Assembly: GCA_947504035.1 (NCBI GenBank)
Contig: CANNGA010000011.1
Coordinates: 1-64,000, forward strand
Reading direction: 5' to 3'
DNA from: an uncultured Flavobacteriaceae bacterium
GTDB taxonomy: Bacteria > Bacteroidota > Bacteroidia > Flavobacteriales > Flavobacteriaceae
DNA: 64,000 nucleotides
Position 1 is the stretch's first letter; each line of letters begins with the position of its first letter. Positions 24,744-32,989 of the stretch are shown piece by piece. The notes beneath the pieces were generated by a model. The model did no database searches, was not told where the DNA came from, and saw only the letters and a program-made list of their open reading frames with translations. A program made the translations under genes and the position numbers.

Positions 24744-27239
24744 CTATTTATAGTCTTTATAAAAAGATTTTGAACTGCTTAAATCTACAGTAGTCTCGTT
24801 AAATTTTAAGGCATCACCATCTCCTACATAGATGCTTTTTAAATTTTCGCTAGCATCTAACGTAATAACGGCAAAAGTCCCTTTAAAATAGAGGTCTAAA
24901 TTCGTACTCTTAAATGTCTCGCCTTTAGATTGGGTGATAATATATTGAATCAATTTTGTTTTCTTTAATTTACTCACCACCTTTAATCCTTTATACAGGC
25001 CGTTCTGTTCTAATTTCGAAACCGATTGTATGGTTGGTTTTTCTTTTTTCCCAAAGGGTTCGTATACCACTACAAAAGGCGTATCCCATGCAGGACCTTT
25101 GTGTCGTATTACCAATGTTGGTGTTGGCAAAGTATTGTAAGGTGCAGGTGCTTGAAATGTGTGCGGTGCTTGAACTGTGGTATAGGTACGTCCTTCAAAA
25201 CCTGGAATGTGCAATTGCATTGCTGCTGCTCCCGTAGCTAATTGCTGGGTGCGAAATGTTGCTTTCACTGTTTTGTCATAAACTTGTGATGTTTTAACGG
25301 CTTCGAAAAAATGCCATCCGGGATTTCTATATGCACCTCGTGTCCATTCCAAATTGGCATTGGCTTTATAACGCAATGGGGTGTGTTCCAGTTTAAGATC
25401 TGTATTTTCTATTTGCAATGTATCTGCAATATTATGATACAGAAAGTCGTGATACTCGTTGGGTAATGCCGATTTAGAACGAAACACATCGACATAATAG
25501 CCTGTTTTTGGAGATGTTCTAATTAGAGCTAAAGTACGTTCTTGTGTCGCTTCTGCTCCCGTTCCTGCCGTATCTTCAAAACTGGTTTGACTAAACGAGT
25601 GGTGTGGTGAAATACCTGCTGCACCCACCTGAGGTTCCATTGCTACCACCTGTATGGTATGCATTCCCAAATTAGCCCATTGTCCTTCGCCTTGCGAAGC
25701 CCCATTTACAATAACCGTATTGTGGGCTGCAAAAATTCTAGAATAGTTTTCGTGTAGGTCTTTGCCATATTTACCACGGCCGTTATCCACACCTAATACC
25801 TGCCCTTCTCCATACAATTCTATATTCATCCCTTCGGCATGCCCATGCACCATGTGTGCGCCTCCTACAAAACACATCAAACCGTCTTTTGCTTTTCCTG
25901 TTGTGCTTAAATTCCGTTGCATTACAATCCCTGCGTGGTATACACGGTCGGTTCTAGGCAACTCCAAAGGCGCTACTTTTTCGGTATGAGGGGCGTCGTA
26001 CCAAAATAGGGCTTCCACCCCAAAACGGGTATACGTTTTGTCTTGTTGGGCACGTGCAATAAGTGGTTTTAATTTTGCTTGAAGTCCTTCTAGTCCGTCC
26101 ATTTTAGCCAATAAGTAAGCATCCTCATAAGCATCATAAGGTGCGTGTCCAAAACGTTTTCCATCTCCCCAACGTACCAACTCGTCATTAGGGTACTTAA
26201 AATAGTCTAACCGTGGCAATGCGTGCAAGATGTTCTCATACGTTTTACCTAATTGCAATTCTGGTTTGTATTTGTTCACAACCAACATCAGTCGTGTTAA
26301 AATTACAGTGACATGGTTTAAATACTGTGAGGTCTCTGGCCAAATATCTCCTTTACCCTTGTAGTTTTTCGCCATCACATCAAGGGCATCTTGGTTTGCT
26401 GTACTCTCCGTTAAAAAATAAGACAGATAGCGCTCTCGCTCTTCTGGATTGTCCATAGCCAAAGCGTTATAAACTAAACTTGGGGCTTCTAGAACAGGGT
26501 GATTGGAATTGGTTTGTCCGTAATTTACAGAGATGTCGATGTACGTTTTAAAAACCTGCTGGGCTTCTGCTATGGGAAAATCTACAGTGGCTTGCTGTAC
26601 AATATCAAAGGGCTTTCCGCCTTCATTAAGATAGGGTGCTATAAAATCGTAAATTAAAGGTAGCTTATCACCTATAACACGTACTTCTCTAAAGCCATCA
26701 TACGGAAAAAGCCATCCGCCCCTACCGTGCCATTCTGAGAGTTTGGTTTTCTGTACAGATTTTACAAAGGCATATAAAATGCTACTGGACACATAAGCGT
26801 AGCGCTCGTCTTGAGACAGGTAATACATCACACTACAATCCAACGCCGCCTGAAGATAGGTTTTTAAAAGCTCTGCAGGTTCCCATTCTTCTGCCGTAGC
26901 ATTATCTAAATTTTTGTGTACGCCATCTTCTACATGATCGGTTTGATAAAAAGGTGGATAGGTATTTTTAGAAGCTTCGGCCCAATTAAACGGTAATTGC
27001 TTTATGTAATCTGTAGGGGTGTTATGAAACGCCTTTACATGGGGTTGTGTTTGCGCTTTCAAATTTGAATACATCTTCTTTGCCCATTTTTGCGTCTTTA
27101 TTTTGTGTTGTATTTCTGCGCGTTCGCTTGCTTTTACCAAGATAAAAGGGCGTTCCAACTTTTGGGCATGGCTTGCGCTAACAACAAACAGGAGCACAAC
27201 TAATTTATAGATAATGTTTTGAGCGTATTGTAATGTCAT
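24744..27239 (-). CDS. heparinase II/III-like polysaccharide lyase, probable PL40 ulvan lyase
   Basis: An 831-residue secreted enzyme. I place the start at the ATG at 27239, giving a good signal peptide (MTLQYAQNIIYKLVVLLFVV, then SASHAQ); the frame stays open 23 codons upstream but that extension would bury the signal. The N-terminal half is an (alpha/alpha) toroid (GRGGWLFPYDGFREVR, NHPVLEAPSLVYN). The C-terminal half is a heparinase II/III-type beta sandwich with HGHAEGMNIELYGEG and a downstream NYSRIFAAHNTVIVNG. Heparinase II/III-like enzymes in rhamnose/sulfatase loci include the ulvan lyase family PL40 of Formosa. It would cleave between sulfated rhamnose and uronate by beta-elimination. 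Confidence 0.65.
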   Translation of the reverse strand: MTLQYAQNIIYKLVVLLFVVSASHAQKLERPFILVKASERAEIQHKIKTQKWAKKMYSNLKAQTQPHVKAFHNTPTDYIKQLPFNWAEASKNTYPPFYQTDHVEDGVHKNLDNATAEEWEPAELLKTYLQAALDCSVMYYLSQDERYAYVSSSILYAFVKSVQKTKLSEWHGRGGWLFPYDGFREVRVIGDKLPLIYDFIAPYLNEGGKPFDIVQQATVDFPIAEAQQVFKTYIDISVNYGQTNSNHPVLEAPSLVYNALAMDNPEERERYLSYFLTESTANQDALDVMAKNYKGKGDIWPETSQYLNHVTVILTRLMLVVNKYKPELQLGKTYENILHALPRLDYFKYPNDELVRWGDGKRFGHAPYDAYEDAYLLAKMDGLEGLQAKLKPLIARAQQDKTYTRFGVEALFWYDAPHTEKVAPLELPRTDRVYHAGIVMQRNLSTTGKAKDGLMCFVGGAHMVHGHAEGMNIELYGEGQVLGVDNGRGKYGKDLHENYSRIFAAHNTVIVNGASQGEGQWANLGMHTIQVVAMEPQVGAAGISPHHSFSQTSFEDTAGTGAEATQERTLALIRTSPKTGYYVDVFRSKSALPNEYHDFLYHNIADTLQIENTDLKLEHTPLRYKANANLEWTRGAYRNPGWHFFEAVKTSQVYDKTVKATFRTQQLATGAAAMQLHIPGFEGRTYTTVQAPHTFQAPAPYNTLPTPTLVIRHKGPAWDTPFVVVYEPFGKKEKPTIQSVSKLEQNGLYKGLKVVSKLKKTKLIQYIITQSKGETFKSTNLDLYFKGTFAVITLDASENLKSIYVGDGDALKFNETTVDLSSSKSFYKDYK

Positions 27240-27577
27240 AACTTTTGAGAGTGGGTTAAAACGGATGCTTTTTGCCTTGCGTTGTAGCAAAGCTCTACCT
27301 ATAATCAAAAATCATACCTAATGCGCTTTTTAAATAAAAGATTTATGCGTCTCCAATATGGGAACGCCTTCAAAATTGACCAAGTCAAAATACCAGCGAC
27401 ATTATATGTATTAAATCCTTCTTCTCGTTAGCCAAAAATCAACATACAATCAGTTTAAAATCAAAACTTTACTTGTGAAATAATGCGCTAACAAAGAAAT
27501 CTATAAAAAAGGGCTTTATATTTCCATTTCTATAAAGTAGTACTTGAGTATCGTTTATTTTCCCGTCTCACAACTTT
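27240..27577. other. intergenic region at the boundary of the accessory island
   Basis: This 338-nt gap lies between the lyase and the DUF4272 gene, both minus-strand. I see no gene and no convincing terminator or TAnnTTTG box. It marks the left border of genes unrelated to polysaccharide use. Confidence 0.4.
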
Positions 27578-28801
27578 TTAGGTATCACAACTCACATCAT
27601 CCCAAGCTTCATCAAAATGATGTATCAACCAATTTAAGGCGTAATGCCTTTCATAAACCACTCCACTATTAACTTCTGCTGTAGCGCTACCATTTATTCT
27701 TGCATCAACACAAGCCCAATCTATTCTGTAATAAAGATCATTCGCATCTAATATTTCAGCTTTTGTTCTTATTTGAAATTGAGTATTTATAAAATCAAGA
27801 GGTTTTTTACCATTTCCAATAGGGTATTTCTCAAACGGAATCGTATTTAAATCAGCCATTTCATTAGGAAAACCAAGGTCTTCAACAATGTTAAGTGCCC
27901 ACATTAAAGTCCAAATACCTTCACATTTCCAAGTTTCTTGATTTTTTTTATCTTCTGTAGGATCCTGAAGAAAGTCTTTTTCTTTGGGTGTCAGTAGTTC
28001 AGATATGTTATTTTCAACTAAATAAAGCACGGCTTCAGGTCCAGACATCTGATTGAATGCAACAGAATTAGTAACTGTTAAAATGGTTATTCGTTCTGCA
28101 ATTTCTTTTACAGATCGTATTTGTGTCTCACTTTCGCTTTCAATAAAAGGTAAATTATAATTTACTTTAAGTCCTTTATTTTTTAAAATAACTTCATTTT
28201 TTTCCTTTCGCTTTACTTGTTCTTCTGAAACATTATCCTGATCGCCGTCATAGTACTTAGATTCAATATTCACTTTTAAAGTATCAATGTCACAATTCCC
28301 ATTTTGATCTATAATTAAATGTCCGTTGGCATCCAAAAAATGTTGCGCATCTGATTTTGAAATGACGGTATCAGGTTGCGCAAAAATGACAGCTTCGAAA
28401 GCGGTTGCTATTTTTTTAATGATGTCGGCTAAATTTTTAATTTGACCTTTTTCTTGTTGAATCGAAAATTCGGCATTTAAAGTTTGTATTTTTTGTAAAA
28501 ACAACCCTTTTACACTCTCATTATTTGATGGTAGAGAGGCTACAAAGCTATACAACCCTTTTAAATTTTCATTTAAGGGACATTGTGTTCCTTCATGTAT
28601 TCTGTAACTTGGTTGTTTTCTTTCTCTATATAAAAATTTCAATTTACTACTGGCTGAGAAAAGACCTCCTTTGAGTTCTATCGTTATTTCACCCGAAGCA
28701 TCCTGCTTCAAAGGCGTTAGTTTCCCTTTAGGAAAACTTTCCTTCAAAATTTCTTGTAATTTTTCGAAACCTAATTTATGAGAATATAAAGTGCAAATCA
28801 T
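27578..28801 (-). CDS. DUF4272 domain protein
   Basis: A 407-residue soluble protein with no signal; the start is the ATG at 28801 after a TTG. The C-terminal ~200 residues carry the DUF4272 pattern: IAERITILTVTNSV, then TWKCEGIWTLMWAL, DANDLYYRIDWACVDAR, and the end VVYERHYALNWLIHHFDE followed by WDDVSCDT. The N-terminal ~200 residues are not assigned. DUF4272 proteins are scattered in variable regions and some are suspected immunity-type proteins; no function is proven. Its first 21 codons plus upstream bases are perfectly repeated at 30319-30409. Confidence 0.8.
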   Translation of the reverse strand: MICTLYSHKLGFEKLQEILKESFPKGKLTPLKQDASGEITIELKGGLFSASSKLKFLYRERKQPSYRIHEGTQCPLNENLKGLYSFVASLPSNNESVKGLFLQKIQTLNAEFSIQQEKGQIKNLADIIKKIATAFEAVIFAQPDTVISKSDAQHFLDANGHLIIDQNGNCDIDTLKVNIESKYYDGDQDNVSEEQVKRKEKNEVILKNKGLKVNYNLPFIESESETQIRSVKEIAERITILTVTNSVAFNQMSGPEAVLYLVENNISELLTPKEKDFLQDPTEDKKNQETWKCEGIWTLMWALNIVEDLGFPNEMADLNTIPFEKYPIGNGKKPLDFINTQFQIRTKAEILDANDLYYRIDWACVDARINGSATAEVNSGVVYERHYALNWLIHHFDEAWDDVSCDT

Positions 28802-28830
28802 CAATTTATGTTTTTCGTTTTGTAAGTCTA
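28740..28830. repeat. 91-bp direct repeat, copy A (5' end of the DUF4272 gene)
   Basis: Identical base for base to 30319-30409. It covers the first 21 codons of the DUF4272 gene and about 29 bases upstream. Similarity stops abruptly on both sides. Confidence 0.95.
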
Positions 28831-28923
28831 ATTAGTTTTTTTTAATCCAGTTCGTAATATTCGACTGGTATTTTTACAACCTTTTTCATTTCAAAATCAA
28901 AGTTAATTAGAACATGAACCCTA

Positions 28924-29478
28924 CTATTCTTTTTGCCACATGTTCTTATAGATTTCGTAACAAATACATGTTTCATATTCTGGATATTCTTTTAGTCTAG
29001 GATGATTAAATTCACCTAGTTTTCGCATTCCTATTTTTTTCATGACGTTTTCTGATTTAGAATTATTCCCCGTACACGTTGAGATTATTTTATCCAAATT
29101 CAGCACATTAAACCCAAAATCAAGACACTTTTTAGCGCCCTCGGTTGCAAAACCCTTTCCCCAAGCACTTTTTTTTAATCGCCAACCAATATCAATTGCA
29201 GGCGTGAATTCCGTTTGGTAATCTTGAAACGCCAAACCTATAAATCCAATGAATCCTCCGCTCTCTAAAATCTCTGTTGCGAAATACGTGTAGCTATGTG
29301 TTTGATAATGCCATTTTAGTTTTTGTAGTAGTACTTCATTGTCTTTCTTATCCAAAGTTTTCGGGAAATGTTCCATGACATCTACATCTGAATTCAAGAT
29401 TTCTAACATTTTCAAATCGCTTTCCACCCAATTGCGAAACCCTAACCGCTCTGATTTAAAAAGGTATGCTTTTTTCAA
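28924..29478 (-). CDS. GNAT N-acetyltransferase (RimJ/RimL type)
   Basis: A 184-residue acetyltransferase: N-terminal LFKSERLGFRNWVESDL, acetyl-CoA loop KKSAWGKGFATEGAKKCLDF (about 122-141), and the terminal motif STCTGNNSKSENVMKKIGM. The only start in frame is TTG at 29478, as an in-frame TAG lies upstream. It belongs to the ribosomal-protein/small-molecule N-acetyltransferase branch. The substrate is unknown. It is an island gene with no link to the polysaccharide locus. Confidence 0.85.
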   Translation of the reverse strand: MKKAYLFKSERLGFRNWVESDLKMLEILNSDVDVMEHFPKTLDKKDNEVLLQKLKWHYQTHSYTYFATEILESGGFIGFIGLAFQDYQTEFTPAIDIGWRLKKSAWGKGFATEGAKKCLDFGFNVLNLDKIISTCTGNNSKSENVMKKIGMRKLGEFNHPRLKEYPEYETCICYEIYKNMWQKE

Positions 29479-29540
29479 TGTTAATGTGGTTTTCTAAATC
29501 TTTAAAGATGTTAATATAAAAAATTAATCTTCTTAAAATT

Positions 29541-30032
29541 TTATGAAGGCCTATGTTTTTCATTTGATCCAAAATATATTTCTGATTCGTGATAAAATAA
29601 CAACGCCCAATGAAGAGATGCATCGATGACTGTTAAATCATCAGAACCACTATAGTAGAAATCATCAAAATACTTAATCAAAATTTTCCAAGGAACTACC
29701 ATTGCTTCTTCAGGTTGCCAAGACAGGTAAACTTCTTTATCAAACGAAAAGCCTCTCTGATAGAGCCATTTTTTTATTTCAGATGTGTTAACATCAGACA
29801 GTTTCGCTTTATCTATAGATTTAAAAAAGCCTTTTTTAAAAGGTATATCTTTATGCAAATCAACTGTTAGTATATGGCGCCATAAAAAAGTGGAAGCCTC
29901 TTTATTTAATGGCATTAATTGTTCTAAATGCGCTTCAGGTAAAAGGTTATAATTTGTATCCGTAAACCGCCATTTTAATTGAAAATCATTTAAGTCAATT
30001 ATATGCTCTTTTATGTTGTCAAAACTAATCAT
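29541..30032 (-). CDS. hypothetical protein
   Basis: A 163-residue soluble protein, rich in Trp and aromatic residues (LKWRFTDTNYNLLP, TFLWRHILTVD, YLSWQPEEAMVVPWKIL). It has no signal peptide or membrane helix. The ending (ALLFYHESEIYFGSNEKH) and general look recall small immunity-type proteins of variable islands, but I cannot assign a family. It sits between the GNAT gene and a small membrane protein, 4 nt from the latter. Confidence 0.55.
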   Translation of the reverse strand: MISFDNIKEHIIDLNDFQLKWRFTDTNYNLLPEAHLEQLMPLNKEASTFLWRHILTVDLHKDIPFKKGFFKSIDKAKLSDVNTSEIKKWLYQRGFSFDKEVYLSWQPEEAMVVPWKILIKYFDDFYYSGSDDLTVIDASLHWALLFYHESEIYFGSNEKHRPS

Positions 30033-30036
30033 TAAT

Positions 30037-30255
30037 TCAAGTAAGAGATCTGGATTTTATTTCCAAAACGAATATCAAAACAATCAAAAACACCCCTATA
30101 AAGCCATTATATACTCTATCCAAAGTTACTGTACTTTTTTTGAATCCGAAATATCTAACATAATTACTTAATAGAGATGGTAAGCCTTTATATGAAGCGT
30201 AAAAGAAGTATATACTGAATATACCTGCCAGTATTTGATACAATTTGTAGTTCAT
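30037..30255 (-). CDS. small two-helix membrane protein, hypothetical
   Basis: A 72-residue protein with a hydrophobic N-terminus (LYQILAGIFSIYFFYASYKG) and a second helix near the C-terminus (GFIGVFLIVLIFVLEIKSRS). No family is recognised. It is co-directional with the hypothetical gene 4 nt downstream and probably co-transcribed. Confidence 0.5.
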   Translation of the reverse strand: MNYKLYQILAGIFSIYFFYASYKGLPSLLSNYVRYFGFKKSTVTLDRVYNGFIGVFLIVLIFVLEIKSRSLT

Positions 30256-30299
30256 ATTTTTAGCTTACAATAACAAATATTCGTGTTTTATGGATAAAA

Positions 30300-30380
30300 T
30301 CATTTATTCACCATATAATCCTTCAAAATTTCTTGTAATTTTTCGAAACCTAATTTATGAGAATATAAAGTGCAAATCAT
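30300..30380 (-). pseudogene. truncated second copy of the DUF4272 gene (5' remnant)
   Basis: The open frame starts identically to the DUF4272 gene (MICTLYSHKLGFEKLQEILK, from the ATG at 30380). It then diverges to DYMVNK and stops at TGA 30300-30302. It is a 26-codon remnant inside the 91-bp direct repeat. Confidence 0.75.
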
Positions 30381-30409
30381 CAATTTATGTTTTTCGTTTT
30401 GTAAGTCTA
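30319..30409. repeat. 91-bp direct repeat, copy B
   Basis: Perfect match to 28740-28830 at a constant offset of 1,579 bases. Both copies lie in the same orientation and flank the GNAT, hypothetical and small-membrane genes. Confidence 0.95.
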
Positions 30410-30519
30410 CATAGTGGTTTTATAGTTTTCAAAACAGCAATTATTTTATTATTATTCTGAACGTAAAATATCAATAGAACTTAACTGTCTCTCCATATGC
30501 TCCCCTGTTGGTATTGCAT

Positions 30520-30792
30520 TTATTTTGGACATACTATAACTAAAAATAGACTCACCAATAACAGTTCTGTTATGTTTAGTACTATTTTATTTTCGATCGT
30601 TAAAGATAAAACAAAGTCAACAAATAGTCCTATTATTCCAAATCCAATCCCAATAATCATTGCCATGAATTGATAACCAAAAGGGTCAATCACAGCTTTA
30701 AAATTAAGAACTATTATTAATACACAGATCAAAATTAGAAGAACTAAAAAAACTAATAGAACTGAAATCTTTTTTAATACAACTTCTTTCAT
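30520..30792 (-). CDS. small membrane protein, hypothetical
   Basis: A 90-residue protein, nearly all hydrophobic, with three predicted helices (about 7-29, 38-61 and 68-88). There is a basic start (MKEVVLKKISV) and a short tail (VIVCPK). It has no recognised family. It is an island gene on the same strand as its neighbours. Base composition is visibly AT-rich. Confidence 0.5.
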   Translation of the reverse strand: MKEVVLKKISVLLVFLVLLILICVLIIVLNFKAVIDPFGYQFMAMIIGIGFGIIGLFVDFVLSLTIENKIVLNITELLLVSLFLVIVCPK

Positions 30793-30902
30793 ATTTAATA
30801 TATAGATAGCTCTTAAAATTTCACAACCGTTGCGTAATGTCCCATTATAAAGCTAACCTTGACAAAGCGAAACTTCATTATTACAATGAGATTAAACATT
30901 TT

Positions 30903-31406
30903 TTAACTCAAATATGTAATTATAGCTTCGTTATTTTCAGAGGCCTTTTTATAAAACGCTTTAAAAGCTTTAAAACTCTCAATTAAAAATTCACGGGATT
31001 CTGATTCCATCCAAATTTCAGGATAAATACCAATTTCGTTCATTGTTGAACCGTTGATTTTACTTTTCAAAAGTCCACCTGTAATTTTTTCCAATTCAGA
31101 ATTTGTCGCTTTTACTTGACTCGGATTTAGATAATGAGCAGGCCCATATCCAAGATCTTGTTCTTCATCAATAATTTGAAAACTAAAAAGCGCTCTTTGC
31201 AATTCATTAGGTTCGTTTTCTATTGCTCCAACTATATTTCCAGTTAAAATATAATTTATACCGTCCCAAGATTTATCCAAATCAAGAAACCATTCCGCCT
31301 CATAACTCTCCTCTTCATAAATTTTATTTTCAAGAGTTTCAGAGTTTTCCAAAAAGCTATTCAGTTGTTCTTGAGACACTCTGATGATATTCCCAATCAT
31401 TCCCAT
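30903..31406 (-). CDS. DUF1877 (YfbM-like) protein
   Basis: A 167-residue soluble protein beginning MGMIGNIIRVSQEQLNSFL, the same opening as E. coli YfbM, which supports the ATG at 31406 over the one at 31400. Other family blocks are LDLDKSWDGINYILTG, LGYGPAHYLNPSQV and the C-terminal FKAFYKKASENNEAII. DUF1877 proteins have a known fold but no known activity. They recur in variable islands next to other suspected immunity-type genes. Confidence 0.85.
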   Translation of the reverse strand: MGMIGNIIRVSQEQLNSFLENSETLENKIYEEESYEAEWFLDLDKSWDGINYILTGNIVGAIENEPNELQRALFSFQIIDEEQDLGYGPAHYLNPSQVKATNSELEKITGGLLKSKINGSTMNEIGIYPEIWMESESREFLIESFKAFKAFYKKASENNEAIITYLS

Positions 31407-31609
31407 AATTCTAATTTTGTTTTAAACTTTTCTAAATCGTTTAAAATGCGAATAGCATCCGTAAGCATACTTACTCCCCCACCAAAATAACACTTTCCCC
31501 ACAAACAAACCACCCTACCTCAAAAAAACACCTAAAATCACCTACAAAATCACAGCATAACCTTCAGCTTTATTTATCCATTTGTTATTTCTAACACCAT
31601 TTAATGCCT

Positions 31610-31617
31610 TATGTTTG
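31610..31617 (+). promoter_or_regulatory. promoter of the LRR-kinase gene
   Basis: TATGTTTG is an exact -7 box, with a TTTG at 31581-31584 as a possible -33 element (25-nt gap, slightly long). It lies just upstream of the ATG at 31639. This shows that the earlier in-frame ATG at 31582 would lie upstream of the transcript. Confidence 0.5.
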
Positions 31618-31638
31618 CAGCCAATTATATCGATAAAC

Positions 31639-32931
31639 ATGGTACATACATTAGAAGCCTTAAAATCTGGTACACTCGTTGGAACAAAACGCTTAAAATT
31701 AGCCTGTGGTTTAACTGAATTTCCTGAAGAGATTTTAAGTCTTGCTGATACTTTAGAGGTATTGGATTTATCGGATAACGCCATGTCTACCCTACCTGAT
31801 AGCATTTCGCAATTAAAAAAGCTAAAAATCATCTTCTTTGCCAAGAACAACTTTACTGTTTTCCCTACTGTATTGGCAAAATGTCCAGCCTTGAGTATGA
31901 TTGGTTTTAAGTCGAATGCCATTACAACCGTACCAGAGCAGGCCTTTCCGCCTTTATTAAGATGGCTCATCCTTACCGATAATAAAATTGAGGTGTTACC
32001 AAAAAGTATAGGGCATTGCCATTTACTTCAAAAATGTGCCTTGGCTGGAAATCGGATTAAAGCACTCCCTGCTGAAATGGCCAACTGTATAAATTTAGAA
32101 TTACTAAGACTCTCTGCGAATGCACTGCAATCCATACCTGACTGGCTTTTTGAATTGCCGCGTTTATCTTGGGTGGCCTTTGGAGGCAATCCTGCGGCCT
32201 ATACTCCAAAATCACAGTCCGCTATAAGCACGTTTGATTGGGACGATTTCGCTATCGACACGTTGTTAGGTGAAGGTGCTTCCGGGTTTATCTCTAAAGC
32301 ACATTGGATTTCTAAATCAAAAGATGTTGCCATCAAAATTTTTAAAGGTGCAGTAACAAGCGATGGCTTACCAGAAGACGAAATGAAAGCCTCCATTTTA
32401 GCGGGTGCACATCCCAATTTAATTCCTGTTTTGGGAAAAATAAGCAAACACCCAGAGGCTAAAAATGGTTTGGTTTTAAAACTTATAGGGACGTCTTTTA
32501 AGAACTTAGGCAACCCACCGAGTTTAGAGAGCTGTACCCGAGATGTTTTTGACGACACCTCTAGTTTTAGTCATGCCGATATATTGAAAATTGCCAAAAG
32601 TATCGCTGCTGTTGCCCAACAATTACATCAAAAAGGTATTAATCATGGTGATCTTTACGCGCATAATATATTGGTAGATGCTACTGCGGATTGCCTTTTG
32701 GGTGATTTTGGTGCGGCATCGTTTTATGATACCAATACACCTATAGCGCATAATATTGAACGTATTGAGGTTAGCGCCTATGGCTGTTTATTAGAAGATC
32801 TATTGGAACAGTCTGATCTGTCTGAAGCGCTTCAACATAAATGGCAGGCACTCATTGCCAATTGTACTGCAAAAACGGTTAGCACACGTCCTGGTTTTTC
32901 GGATATTGTAAACACGCTAAAGGCCTTTTAA
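31639..32931 (+). CDS. leucine-rich-repeat protein kinase
   Basis: A 430-residue cytoplasmic protein from the ATG at 31639. Residues about 15-190 are roughly seven leucine-rich repeats (VLDLSDNAMSTLPDSI, LILTDNKIEVLPKSI). Residues 205-430 are a eukaryotic-type kinase domain: glycine loop GEGASG (211-216), Lys233 in VAIKIF, catalytic HGDLYAHN (336-343, with HGD for HRD), and DFG 356-358. It has no membrane helix or signal. It is the only plus-strand gene in the right part of the window and is convergent with the sulfatases. Substrates are unknown; the catalytic residues look intact. Confidence 0.85.
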   Translation: MVHTLEALKSGTLVGTKRLKLACGLTEFPEEILSLADTLEVLDLSDNAMSTLPDSISQLKKLKIIFFAKNNFTVFPTVLAKCPALSMIGFKSNAITTVPEQAFPPLLRWLILTDNKIEVLPKSIGHCHLLQKCALAGNRIKALPAEMANCINLELLRLSANALQSIPDWLFELPRLSWVAFGGNPAAYTPKSQSAISTFDWDDFAIDTLLGEGASGFISKAHWISKSKDVAIKIFKGAVTSDGLPEDEMKASILAGAHPNLIPVLGKISKHPEAKNGLVLKLIGTSFKNLGNPPSLESCTRDVFDDTSSFSHADILKIAKSIAAVAQQLHQKGINHGDLYAHNILVDATADCLLGDFGAASFYDTNTPIAHNIERIEVSAYGCLLEDLLEQSDLSEALQHKWQALIANCTAKTVSTRPGFSDIVNTLKAF

Positions 32932-32989
32932 CCAATTAAAGGCTACGGCACTTTAGCGTATTTGTTTTATCAATCTACCCAACTGTGTT

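Noticed and set aside
27240-27308. upstream 23-codon extension of the PL40-like lyase
   Set aside because: It would place a basic segment before the signal peptide; the Met at 27239 gives a standard signal sequence.
30452-30532. 26-codon frame ending SIDILRSE
   Set aside because: The ending recalls ABC-permease C-termini, but it is too short and overlaps the end of the small membrane gene in another frame.
31397-31468. 23-codon frame (MLTDAIRILNDLEKF...) overlapping the DUF1877 start
   Set aside because: It has a purine-rich possible ribosome site and a stop overlapping the next gene's second Met, but no homology I can name; it could be a leader peptide or a decayed gene end. Too weak to list.
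31542-31970. 142-codon minus-strand open frame
   Set aside because: It lies antisense to the start of the LRR-kinase, which has clear repeats, kinase motifs and its own promoter; the antisense product resembles no family.
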